Shown: piece by piece, positions 50,001 to 62,785 of the stretch
How the letters are laid out: the number at the start of each line of letters is the position of its first letter
How positions within the stretch are numbered: position 1 is the stretch's first letter
NCBI GenBank assembly: GCA_013398015.1
Contig: VZRR01013890.1
Span: forward strand, 927,379-991,378
Length of the DNA: 64,000 bases
Source of the DNA: Oreocharis arfaki
Taxonomy: Eukaryota; Chordata; Aves; Passeriformes; Paramythiidae
Direction of reading: 5' to 3'
Notes under the pieces: model-generated
Told to the model about the DNA's origin: nothing
Seen by the model: only the letters and a program-made list of their open reading frames with translations
Database searches by the model: none
Translations under genes and position numbers: made by a program

Positions 50001-51023
50001 TTTTTATCTGGCTGAGTTTCTAAGATGAAGCTACCGGTTGTCTTGTAAGCTAAATTGGAATATAGAGAGATGGGTTTTTTCCTTCATGGTGCTATTCTGG
50101 CTTACAGCAGTACCTTTGTTTCTTTCTGTTTTGAATAATAGTGAACACTAGGATATAGGGAGCTTAGTGTTCCTGCTTGAAGCTTATTTTGCTTGGCACT
50201 GACTTGATAAACTCAACTCTCGTTCAGGATCTTATTGACTTGAATTACATTCTTTTCCCCCACAAACAGTTCTCACATGGTGGAAAACAGGCTCACTGGC
50301 AAAGGTTCTTATCGGACTCAACCCTGCCAAGACTGCCAGCTTCCAAGACTAGATTCAGAAGTCAAAAAGAAAACATGAAGGGAGAAGACTTCGTGTGTCT
50401 TTATGTAGTGAGAAGTAGAATTAATAGTCATTTCCATGGGTATCTAAACAGAAGCAGTCACACCAATTATTATTCTATTACAGCTTTTCCTGAACAGCGT
50501 GGACTGTCTTACACTGGTCCTTTTGCAGAGGTTTGCCCAGACACCCTGTTTGGAAGGAGCTGGATGAAAGTGGCTGGGGCAAAATGCCTCATCAGTAGTT
50601 GTAAAATAAACAGCAGGAAAATAAGTTAGATCAAGTTAGTTTGGTATTTTCAACTTCATAATTTTATCTTGAAAAAAACTCAAAGTCTGAAGTCTTTAGA
50701 TAGCCTTTTCTTTAGATAAGGAAAGAAATCTCTTTCCAGCTCTTTTATCTGCTGTACTAATGAAACAAGGGTAGCTACAGGCACAACTGCAAACCTTCTG
50801 AAGTACACAGGGCGACCTCACTTCTGTTGTCCTTCCCTGCTGCCTGTATTTTATAATGAACTTTGCTGAGCTTATCTTTTTCTTAACAACCTAAATACAA
50901 GGACTGAGATAATGTGACAACAACTTGGTTTCTATATTTTAAAATTTCTCCTATTTTTCCCATCAGATCCTTCATTCCCAAAGGAAAAGCCCAGTTTCAT
51001 AAATTCAAATACCACCAGTCAAA
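44094..51023. other. Unassigned stretch
   Basis: No gene is recognised. A purine-rich segment at about 46997-47165 carries an 84-codon plus frame made mostly of Lys, Arg, Glu and Gly, which is typical of biased composition rather than a real protein. A perfect CAG|GTAAGT donor-like word lies at 48784-48792 (plus) and another at 49869-49877 (minus), neither with a convincing partner. The longest open frame of the window (50177-50629, 150 codons, plus) lies here. It starts in unremarkable sequence and shows no recognisable domain, so I do not call it a gene. Confidence 0.5.
49209..49262. repeat. (GATA)n / (GGAT)n microsatellite
   Basis: An imperfect array of GGAT and GATT units leads into a purer GATA run (49231-49262, with GACA and GATG interruptions). 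Confidence 0.93.
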
Positions 51024-51078
51024 TAGACTGGTTTAACTGCTTTAAACCAGTTCAAACCAGTTTTTAGACTGGTTTAAC
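51024..51078. repeat. Nested palindromic repeat cluster
   Basis: TAGACTGGTTTAAC occurs twice (51024-51037 and 51065-51078). Between them are two inverted copies of the core (TTAAACCAGT and CAAACCAGT). The first pair forms a perfect 10-bp stem with a 5-base loop (CTGCT), and the second pair an 8-bp stem with a 6-base loop. The result is two adjacent hairpins built from the same core word. Confidence 0.9.
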
Positions 51079-54000
51079 ATACACAGACTGTATGTTAAAG
51101 TGTGTAGCTGTCAGTCTTAAATTTTGCTTCCGAATTTTGTGCCCTGGCATGGTAATGATCAAAGAGGCTCTGACATCCCTGGATGCAACGAGAAAGACTT
51201 CTGCCTGATCTCTGTGCCAGAATTGCCGATAGAAAAAGTAGTATTGAGCACTCTTTGGAATAACCCTGTTCAAATCTCTCTTCAGATTAGCTTTCACTGC
51301 CTCTCACACTCAGTTACACCTCCAGATGTCCAGCCTTTTCTCTTTTCCCTTGAGTGAAGAATGGCAGTGGGGAACAACCCAACTCAGATTCCAAGTGCTT
51401 TGTATCCTTTTTGTCTTTCATTGAGCAGAACAAAATATAGCCATATATAAAACCTATATAAATCATAAGGCTGCCTGGGGCTAGTTTTTTACTTTCCCTT
51501 TTTTTCTGATTTATCTTGCTTTACAATGAGCATGCACACTTCACAGGATACCTCAGGAAAGGAAGAATAATTTTTTCCCCATTATTTCTTTGATCCTCAC
51601 TGCACTATCTTCACTTCTCAGCTTTACTCTTTAGTGGGCAAAATGGATAAAGTCTAAATTTATGAGGAGAGCAGATTAACATCAAAGATATTTGGTCTCC
51701 ATAGTAATGTTGCATATTTGTTACTAGAGATGAAAAATCACAGGTAAATAATGCAGAAAAGACAAAAGCCCAGACTCTTGTCAATAATAATTCTTAACTC
51801 CTTCCCCACATCTTTGTATGGTTTCATTTAAAAGAAAATCCTGCACTGTTCAAACAATTAAATATTGCTAACACATTTGTGGGACAATCTTGAAATTTAA
51901 TGGATTGAAATCTAATGGATGGATTGCTTAATTACAGTAAAATAGATCCATGTAGTCACATAGACTAATTTCTTAAAATACATTCCCTGGCAGAACAGAA
52001 CATTTAAGATGAAAATGTAAGTTTAATATATGCTGTTTTGGGAAAAGAAAGAAGAGGCAACAATATCCACTCTATCTGCCTTTTGATATTTGTTATCTGT
52101 GCATTACAATCTGCCCACTTACACACATTTGCCTCTATTGCCCAAGTTGTCTTTTATTTTAAAAAATATGAGTCTGGATGTAGCTTTTTTTCTCATAGAA
52201 AAAGAAATCAAGCTGGAAGAATGAGCAGAATAAAAGGAATAAAATTCAATTATTCATTCACATTCACATTTATTGAAGATACTCTTTTCCCTGCCGCAAG
52301 TAAAAAAAGAAAATTCACACAAAGGGAAGGTGCATTTTCTTTAGATATCTGAATTCCTTCCAACTAGCTGCCACAGCCATGTGCACTTCCATAACACTAC
52401 AATACACATAAGTATGTAAGAGTTTGGTGGGAAGATATGAAATAATTATGCATTTTACCATGAAAGAACACTCAACTCATCTCCTGAGGATTCATTGCAG
52501 GTATTGTTCAGTTTGCTCACAGAACAAAGACAAAAAGTCAATGGAAATGACACCAGGCAACATATGTGAGGACCTGACTTCACATTTTCTGCTACAGGAT
52601 TTCAGGAAATTAGCAATTGCAACAGTTCCTACAGTTTCCAAGATCATTTTAAAAACACATGGATTTTTGACAGCCCGTGTGTCTATTTGCTTTTTACCCT
52701 TTGGTTTAATACTAATTTAAATGAGACAATAATAAATAAATACATAAATAAATGAAAGAAAAAGGGCAGCATGACACATACTGGTATCTCGTACATACAA
52801 ATATACTTTTTGATATTTTTTTTAATATTCTCCTTTCACAAAACATGAATATTTTTCATCTCTCTGTGACTATTTTTCTTCTCTGCAGCATTTTGTTGCA
52901 GGCTGATGATTCCATTGCAGTAATGAACATTATGGAAGTTATCCTTCATTAAACAGCTGCATGTTGTGAAGCAAACAGAAATATTAAAGAAATTTATCAT
53001 AAAATAAGTTGCTTATTTTGACACACAGAATGGTAAAAACAGTTTCTGCTGTTTCTTTTTTCTGTCCACATTCCTCTGGTGATTTTAAAAAACCTCTGTA
53101 AAGTTGTATTTTGTTACTGCTTTCTCCCATCTGTGGGAAATAAGTTCTTAGGTAAAATATCTTATTTCTTCTTAACTCCTCTTATTATCTGCCATTCTAA
53201 GCTGTTGTTTTTATTCCTCTTTAGCCTAGACGCTGACATACACCTAAATACTCTCATTTCACATTAGGGACCACTTACCTTCTCTTAATAAAATACTGTT
53301 TCCAGAGTTTGGGCTTAAAAAACCCGATAGATTTGCTACATTTTATACTACTAGTATTTAATATTCATAGTAGGACATAGAATAAAATCCTGTAGCCAAG
53401 ATATTCTGATAATAGTTGATTCACATGTAATGTATTTTATAGTGTGCAGTGGCTATTTGCATGAAAATGCAAAATGAGAAAGGCTTGCTATGTTCTCACA
53501 CTATTTCTAAATATTTGGCTTTAAAATTTCTTGTGATCTCCAGCTATTGCCTTCAAACTCTGATTCATGTACATAGTTATACAATCCCTAAACAAATAAA
53601 ATCATTAATACTGATATAGCTTTTAGAGGTCTCTTTGCAATGGATATTCTCAGACAAAAAGAATGACAGCTTGACACAAACTTTAGAGAAGAGAAATTTA
53701 AGTTTTTAATTTTTTGGATACATGTGCATACATACCCCATTTACATACAAATACGTATATCATTATATTGAGCAGGACTTTAAAACTTCAGCATGTCAGA
53801 ATAATTCTGTCCTCTCTCAGATGAAAATAGGTTTCCCTTATGATACTATCCTCCATATTCTTTTGCCTTTATTTCTGAATTGTTATAAATATTTACTCTT
53901 TATAAATAGAAATAAACAGAAATTTTCTGATGAAACTATTTCTGGTTTTGGTTGAAAGAAGCAGTTTGAAAGAAAACTTTTCATAAAAATTTTGTCAATT

Positions 54001-57000
54001 TCTTTTGAGAAAATTACCTGGGGTCCAAGATCACATCTAGGAGAACGTATCGCCAGGGGAGTGTGACAGACTGATAACAAGGATTTGTTATTTAACCTTA
54101 AACTATATGGCAGATCATTTGCTAGTTTTGGAAGAATGTACTGTAAGGTCATTCTGGACTATCTGTGAAACCTATTTTTAAAGTGCTTAAAGACCAGGAA
54201 GTTTTTCAGTCTATGTAGTCCACATAATTTACTCATTCTAATTTCCCTTATGAGGGCCCTTGGCTTTCAGCTTCTTGAATTTGATGTGGAACTTGCCCAA
54301 ACCTCATTATTAATAAACACAGCAGCTTTATATTAATCAAAAAAATGGCAGGATATTAAACTTTCTGGGGAATATGAAGTGTTATTTATGTTCTTCTGAA
54401 GTAACGTTCTGTGTTTCTAAAATTATGATGCTAGGTAAGCTCAGTTTGTTTGTCTGCTTAACTCAGATGCATTGCTTTGATGAATAATTAACTTTACAGG
54501 CATTTGTCAGCAATAGCCACTATTTTTCATTCTATCTGCTGTGTTGGAATTTTCTTTTAAGTACTATTTTTCATTTCCTTCAGTGACATTTCTGTATTCT
54601 CGAAAATAATTGAAAGCATTTAAATTCAACATTCTATGTAAAACAGATTTCCACAAACCCCTGTGTTGGAATACAGTTGTTGAGCAAAAAGCCAAAAGGG
54701 AAGACAGAGTTGGACCATCATGTGACATGTAGAGGAAACCAAGGGGGCACCAAGCAGGCAGTGGGCTGAAACCAAAGGCTTGTGAGGCCTGACAGTGCTA
54801 AATACATCTGAACATTTCTTCACCCCATCATCCAACATCCACACAAAGGCGTAGCATACGGCAGCAGCCCAAGCCATGTGGATGTCTGCAGGAACTGCAG
54901 CAAAGATCACAGCAAAGGCAGCAAGTGCGCTGTCAGCAGGGCGTGGGCACGTCTGCCAAGAGCTGATGGGCTTATGCATCACGAGAGGAGGCACAGAGGA
55001 AACATCCGTGTCTCATCACCCTTCCATCAGTACACTCTGACACTGCCGAGTCAGAAAGTTCCTGTTTTAAATTCCTGAAAAGAACATAGTATTTTATAAG
55101 CCAAGCAATGCAGCCACCTGTACGGAACTTTCACAGGAACGTGCATGAGTCCAGGAGTGAGTGTTTGCAGGAGGTACGAAAAATGTCAATCTGTGCACCA
55201 ACAGTAGGGAATCTGTCTAAAATTGGAGCCTGTCTGTTACTAACCCTATTGAGACAATGACATGGCGACTTTTGCAGATACGTTTTTTTCCCTGTGTGTG
55301 TTATGAAGCTGCTTCAAGCAGCCTTTGTGATAAGGGCTCAGGAGGGGGACACACAGGGAGCAGGTGAGCCTGGGTGACTTACCACCACAAACCCTTCCAG
55401 CATCTGGTCTCACTTTTGGAACACAGGAAAGAAGGAACTGAAAGTTTGGAGGGCCATGTAGCATCTTGGTGGGATGAAACACTGTCTGAATGACAGACAG
55501 GTTTATCTACCCAATTTCTGGGCCAACAGCTCAATCAGACAGCTATGAAGATGCTGTCATCTAGGAAAGACATATCTGCTTGAGATAACACTATCACATA
55601 AGACTCAGGTATCTTGTGAGTGCTGATCATTTTTTATATATTGTCTTCTGGCTTCCAAAGGAATTATTATTCTGTGCCTTATCCTGTAGTAGGTTTTACA
55701 TATGGAAAAAATTTGTCTAAGTTCCATATGAAAACAAAATCAATGATATAGTGAAATGAATTTTCAGATTAATTGCTTGATGAAGTTATGAAGCGTAAGT
55801 GAATTCATGACTTGTCAAGAAACTCCTACACAATGCTGTCCATAATAAAAATACAAATGCAATTTTCATCTATTGCTGTTGAATTAAATACCTCCTTTTA
55901 TTCTGTAAACAAAATTCAAAAGATTTTTTAGCATAACTAAGTACTTCTGCATCCTGTTGCATTCAGTCATAGCTATAGTCTTAAGGACCTAAAAAATGTC
56001 AGTACTATAGAATCATTCTGTACCTTAGCAGGATAGAATTTTATAGCAGATAACTGAATGTCTGTGTGCTTTCATACAATTTGGCAATAAATATCAATCC
56101 TGGATGTGCTCAACACTTTTACACATGCTATTTTTTGAGATATTTTAAATATTTCTATAGATTTTAGATAAGTCACTTTGCTTTTTTTAAATTAGTATTT
56201 TAATTTCTCCAAATTACTTTTTTTTCCTGTGGAGTAGTCAAATTCCCATTTGATCATATTCACAGATTTTTTAATTAGTCTAGGTAAATTTATAATACAA
56301 TTTTACAAATTGTCACTCAATGTGCATGACGGATGGTTTGTTGTTCTCATGGAAAATCTGAATCTAAATGTTGTATTAAATTTTTCAACCAAGCTACACT
56401 TGAAATCTTAGAACAATGTATCTTAAAATAATGCCACTTAGCAGCAGTGGCTCGCAAGGCTCATCTTGCAAAGGGAAAAGGGGCCGTAATGAGAAACGGA
56501 TTGTAATGAACAAAATGTTTATGTATATAAAATATAATACACATTTATCATCTTCATGTGTATCAATATAATTTACTTAAGTCTTGACACTTCCCTATGA
56601 AACGCAGAATAGCGGTATATGACCACGTTTTGCTGTACACACACCAATGTTTCTAGCACGAAGGACTCTCTCACTAATCCTGGGATTTATGCATGACACA
56701 GAGAGGCTAAGCCCCATATGCCTCCTGCCTTTTCCTGCCAGCTTGCTTTTTTCAAGTTGGTAGCATCTTGTGTCTGATAGCATCAAAAACTTGAAGAGAG
56801 ACTCATGTTCATGCATGCCCATTTACCCTTTACCCAAAAGCAAAACACTTTGTACTCCTGAACTGATAATAATTTTCATGAGTATAGGGACTCTGTTTTG
56901 AGAATGCTTGTGGATCTTCGTAAAGGTGTTTAGGGTGAAATGTGGGCCGCTCAGCATAGTGATGAGAAAGCAGAATATTATGGGGCTACAGTCTTGGATG

Positions 57001-60000
57001 CATGGTAGGTGACAGCAGAAGAGAACAGCTCATGTGGGTCAGGGCCTCCCTAGGAACAGGGAGTTGTTCTGTCCCACCTCTTGTCTCAGCCCAAAGCTAC
57101 ATTAAAACATCTGGTATGATGGACTGGACTGGGGACTTTTCTGATGCAGGCATTCAAACGTAGTGTGATTTTAGCAACCTAAATCTGCTTAGAGTTTTGG
57201 CATCCTCTAAAAGATCATGAGCATCCCCTGAAATGTCTTTTCTGACAATGAATAAACTACTCAAAATAAACAGTGTGCAATAATGATGTTTAAACAGCAG
57301 ATCAAAAGGATGCATTTTTGCTGCAGCAAATGGGAACATGGCATTAGGCAATGACAGTTTCACAGTGACATTTCCTAAGCTTTCACAGTCATTGTCATCA
57401 GTGGATAGTTTTGCCAGATGGAAAGGAAACTATTTGCACCATTTTCTTGGGCCTGTAGAAGTAATTTTGCCAGAGGTTTAGGTTATAATTGTATAGAGCC
57501 CCATGCACTCATTCTGCATATAAACTTAATGCTTTCACAGTACTAAATCAAGAATGGCTCTTTTTGTTTGACAGGTGATAGATCTTCTCTGAGATGAACT
57601 ATGAGACAATTTTCAAATGTCTAGGGAATAAAGGTTTGTCTTGGTATGAGTCTTTCATGTATGACAAAATGATTGATTAAATTTAAATATTACCTCACCA
57701 TATAAAATACCAAGGCAGTATTTCATTATCATGTATTGTCCTTTCTGTACAAACCAAGTATAGAAAGCCAGTAGGATTTTTGGAAAAGTATTACACAACT
57801 ACACGGTGCTGACACAATAAGGCACCTAATGAGTCCTACTCTTGGCTATGCAAAGCTCAATTCCAAGCATACAAAGCAGAAGGAAGATCAATTAGTTGCA
57901 AATAAATCACCATATATAAACTGGTAGTGATTCAAATTCAATTTTATATGATGTAACTTTCAGAAGACAACAATAAGCACTTGCAGTGGTAACTTGTAGT
58001 TACCACCGTGGTTTTTCCCAGTGACCATCAACCACTGTAAGTAATATGCACTGTTATATCTTGTAAGAAAGTGAAAAAATAGCCTTGTCTGCCTTACTCC
58101 TGCCTTTTGCTGTGATTGAAGAGGGAGTCCTTTCTAGAGATATTGGATGGTTACATGCAGAATTTCTGTGCCAGATGATGCCATTAACATTTATCCTTTG
58201 ATCAAAATCTCTGCAACTCTTCTGACTGCATAGTAAGAAGTCTTCATAAAGGAGGGAGGTGGTGCTGGAGCTGTCAGGAGGCGTCCACTTCAGCAATGTA
58301 CAGAGTACAGAGAAATAGGAAACACCCATGATCACAGTCCATGAGGGCTGTGGTGAGATGACTGGGGGTGAAATCAGAGAAAACTGGGAAGTTATATTCA
58401 CATTCTAACAGATGTTATAACAGTGAGGAAATATAGAGTGAAATGTGGTTGCTGCTTCCAGGATGGAATGCAGTTGGCAAGCAGGAAATGTATTCCACCA
58501 TGACTCACCACACACAGTCTGCAACCTTAAGCACACACTAAGAGGGATGAAATGGAGGTGGAGCAAAGTGGAAACACCTTGGCCAGGCTCTGTTGAAATC
58601 CTTACAGGGATGGGAACCCAATGGTGCCATGCAGCCGATAAACTGCACAGCAGCTGTCACCCAGGGGAGAGAGGAGAAGATGTCTCACTGCTGAACCAGC
58701 AGCTGGGGTGAAATCACTCTCCTAGGATGAACTTGGTTCATTATAATCTAATTGCAGTACTAACACACACCTCCATACCAAAGTTACCCACACATGAGGT
58801 ATGACAATGCTCACTGGGCAGGCGCTCTATATTTTATTGACTGTATCTTTCAGAGCAAAGTGAGAGAATTTTGATCAAATCACTAGCAAATCAGTAAGCA
58901 TGACCAGAGCAACTCAAGCTGCACCTAAACACAAGAAAATAATATAAAAGTCAGTTATGTTTATGGAGAAGTTAGGGAAGACTTCATCGTAACTACGGGT
59001 TACTTCTGGGATCAGTTGATGAGTGGAACCCAGCTTCTCCCCCATAGAAATGCCTGTTGTAAGAACTGTATTCCGTCTGATCTAAATGGTTCTCTCAAGC
59101 TGGATTTCATTGATGATTAGAGTTTATCTGTATGTTGCTTTAAATTTGTGTTTGTAGTCAGTCACTATCACCATCAATCTTCAAAACTTAACCTGTCACA
59201 ATTTTCAGTGTGTTTATTTATAAAGTGTATAATTTTGTGAAGTGTTTAGTGTGAGTCCTTCAAGGGCACCAGCTGCTGCTGGCAGCAGAGAACATCCCTG
59301 ACTAAGGGTGGGGAGCTGCAGGAGGGGGTCTCTCTCTCTCTAAATTGCAGTAAAGGTTTCACTCTGATGCACTGTTGGTGCTTTCCCCTGAACAGGTCGG
59401 TCAGACTGCTCTCGGGTACAGCGGGGTGTCCACTGGGGTCCCTGCAATGGGGCACTGACAGACTGGTTGGGCACAAGGTTTTCAGCCTTCCTGGGGCATT
59501 GACAAGCCAACCAAAGTTGTTTGAGGAGACCTGTTTTTCACATGACAGGGCTCTGTCATTCTTTCTCAGTGTACACAGTATAATAAACCCAATATTTCTC
59601 TGTTACCTTGTGCTCTAAACACCGAATATTGGGTGCATTCACTTAACCTCATTCACTTGTTTCCTTGCTGTTAAGAAGTGTCATCCTCCACTCTGGCCAG
59701 AATCTATCAGTTCAAGTCTGAGCGAATTCCACATCTTCTTTTGAACTGGCCTAGGCAGTGGTGATTGTCCAGCATCCAGTACAAGAATGTGACTTGTGAC
59801 CAGCAGCGATGTTGACACTGCGCGTGACAATGTACCCTTAGGGGCAACTATTCTTGGCAACTGTTCAAAGCAAAACTCAAGCATCTCCAGAGTTTGTATA
59901 AACCTCCTGAATCCAGTTTGCATTCATGTCACTTAGATGTTGGTTGCTGTTCCTACAGATGTCCTCAGGGCACTGGGCTTCTGCAGGGAAAGCTCTAATC

Positions 60001-62724
60001 CCTCTGCCTGACATCATTAGTGACAAGACAGACCTGGTAGGCAGAGGATGCACAGATACCAGGTGTGGTCACGTAGCAGATAAATATGCTTTGGAGGACA
60101 CTGTAGGCACTCTCTGTACCCAACATTTCCCTTTCCAAATTATTAGTTAGAGTGGTCTGCATATAGTCCCAAGGGCCAGCTGGACGGTTTAGCCTCCAGC
60201 CTGCCTTGTGATGCTGCCATCAATGTCATGTGGCTCTTAACAAGGACTGTGTAAGTACAGCCTTATAGAGACTCAATTCCAGATTTAGCAACAAAGCCCC
60301 TGTGTGCTAAGTACTATACAGAGCAAATTAACAGAGAAAACATCTTCCAACTAGCATAAAGGTCAATGAGGAGATGAAGGGAGGTTAACAAGAACAGAAT
60401 TCCTGTCACTCTTTCTGATTTTTTTTTTTTTTTTAACAGACAATACTGGATGAATTCTGTGCATTTATGAGCTGAGAGGATTAAGCTGGTGTGGCTAAAG
60501 ACATGAAGCACTGTGCTACTGTTTAAACTCATCAGACTGCATATCTAGAGAGGGGAAAAAAAAGCTCACAACCCTAAATTACTTGCTTAAATGAACCTTT
60601 TAAAAAGATAGTGATGTACAAGAAGCCCTGCAGGATTTAGGAAGCTTATCAGCCTCAATACAGGCTTGCTTGTTTCTGCTCTGTGCCTCAAACATCATTC
60701 TAAGGGTTGAAAATTCATTTTCTCCTGTTGCACTCTCTTTTAACCACAGATTTTCAAAGCTGACAGGTTGAAAATACATTCCAACCTTGAAAATATGTAT
60801 TTTTTTCAGAAACAACTTTGATAAGTTATAATTAATGACCCTGAAATAACTGCATCAGGTGTTAAAACAGACATGAAATGATACATCCTTGGATGTGGGA
60901 AGAAAAGAATTCAGCAAATCCAGGGGATGGTTTCATAGCAAGTGACCAAACGAGCCTCAACTCTATCCTCATGCATTTTTATCTGCTTTTTTAAAATTAG
61001 TACTGCTACTAAATGGGCAAATCAGAAATTGGAAGTCTTGATCGGTTGATTTTTTTGATACACTAAAGTGCAAAGAAGCGCAGTCATGAATATTCATTAT
61101 CTTGAAACCACACATTTTGGACAGAGAACATTTGACCATCTGGAAAATCTCTCAGGAGTTCGAAGGCGTGTTTTAGAACAGCTGATCTTTAAAGAATATT
61201 TAAAGTTATTCCAGTGTCTTTGAAGCTAGATTGTAGTTCAGACAATGAGCTTACACAGGTAGAAGAACAAAAGTCCGACATCTTACGAGGCCCTCTGCAA
61301 ACATCTTATAGTGCTGTAGGAGGTGTGAGTTGCATGGCCACTCATCTTTAAGCAAAATAGGTAGAAAAGGGAGGGTGAGGAATGGATCGAGCCAACCTTC
61401 TGTGTCCCCAGAGTGCTGGGTGGCACAGCTAGCCTGAGGAATGCAACACAGTGAATGGCACTAGAAATCATGAACATGATGCGATAAGGAACCAAAGTAG
61501 AATGGAATTTTACAAGTGTGAAACTACTTCTAAGACAGTACAACTTTTACACCACATTTTGATAGGGGCTATGCCAAAGGACATGCCAAACCTTTAATGC
61601 TATGTAACAGCTTTCCCAGAGCTAAGCAGAGGGCAGTTTCGTGCAGAATGCTGATATAAAATGAGAGGCAATAAAAATATGAGAGGAAAACCAGAATGCT
61701 AATCAACAATTTATTGTGATCCAGGAATAATAGCTAACATTCTCATTGATTTATTTTGTCCATTGACCAAAAGGCTTGTTTTCTTACTGCTCTGTTATAT
61801 CTTGTATCTTTTTAATTTGGAGAGACATTTTTTTTATATTCCTGCTCTTCTTTCCTGAGATGATTTAAACATTTATAGTTTTGATACATATTTGCTTAAA
61901 CTTAATTGGCTTGGCATTAATGTTTTTACATCCTACCAGTGTCAGTCTTGGAACTCTTCGTTTCTGTGCTTCTTTTTAATTAGCAGAGTCCTCTACTCAT
62001 ATTTTGTCGTTCACTGTATCTTGCAGATTGGTGTGGCATGCAAGGGCAGTATTGCTGAGCAGGAGTGCCCAGCCCACAAGCCTCAGTCCTTGGAAACACG
62101 GAGTTCAACCATGAGAATTAAGGTAGATTTCAGTTTGATTCAACAAGCAGGAACAAAATGTTCCAAGTCAGAAATGGTTGAACAAAAAGATTTGTTTGCA
62201 ACTATTCAAATCAAAACCACTATTTCAAAACGCTGAAGACTAGGTCTGTAAAAAGATTAATTATGAAACAAATTTGGGAATGCACTTCTATTTATGATAT
62301 TGTGAAATATGGAAAGGTTCTAGAGGTTCCGAGAAAACTTTGAGAGAAGTAACTATTCTATCACATTCTTCCCACAGAGAACTTTCATCAGAAATTTCCC
62401 ATGAAGAATGTTCCCATTGACAACAGTGACTTCTGGGGAAGTCAAAGGAGTTTCTCTTATGTGATTGTCCCTAATCTATTTTCTCTAAATATTTTACATT
62501 AATCTCAGCTATAATATTGGAAGGAAGAGAAACATGGAGGTACTGTTGAAAAGATTAATGTTAATCCATTAGTTTACTTCTTAATCTTTCAGTTTTAGTA
62601 AAAAGATTAGGGTTTAATCCTTTTTACTATAGAGGGAAATATATATTCCCTATAGAAAATAGAAATAATAAACAATATAATTTAAGTTGCTCTGGTCAAT
62701 ATTAAAAACAGGTTTTGTAAATTT
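51079..62724. other. Long unassigned stretch
   Basis: No gene or named repeat is recognised. Local features are AAAT-rich low complexity at about 52728-52755, a G+C-richer segment at 54690-55030 with a 122-codon minus frame (54626-54994) of unknown nature, and a similar G+C-richer segment at 59230-59560. There is a 16-base T run at 60419-60434 and a further unassigned frame of 115 codons at 58054-58401 (minus). None shows a domain, splice pattern or codon signature that I can defend. Confidence 0.5.
60419..60434. repeat. T16 homopolymer
   Basis: Sixteen consecutive T bases. Sequence on either side does not identify a retroposed gene copy in the opposite orientation. Confidence 0.95.
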
Positions 62725-62734
62725 ACTATATATA

Positions 62735-62785
<51 letters not shown>
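62725..62785. repeat. (TA)n-(TTA)n compound microsatellite
   Basis: A short TA run (about 62725-62737) passes into roughly sixteen TTA/ATT units ending at 62785. The trinucleotide part is uninterrupted and therefore likely to vary in length. Confidence 0.97.

Noticed and set aside
50177..50629. Longest open frame (150 codons, plus strand) as a gene
   Set aside because: No recognisable domain, no promoter or splice context, and a length not unexpected for the best of six frames in 64 kb.
59230..59640. G+C-richer segment ending in AATAAA-like sequence as another LTR
   Set aside because: No TG...CA ends, no TATA box at the right spacing and no flanking duplication were found.
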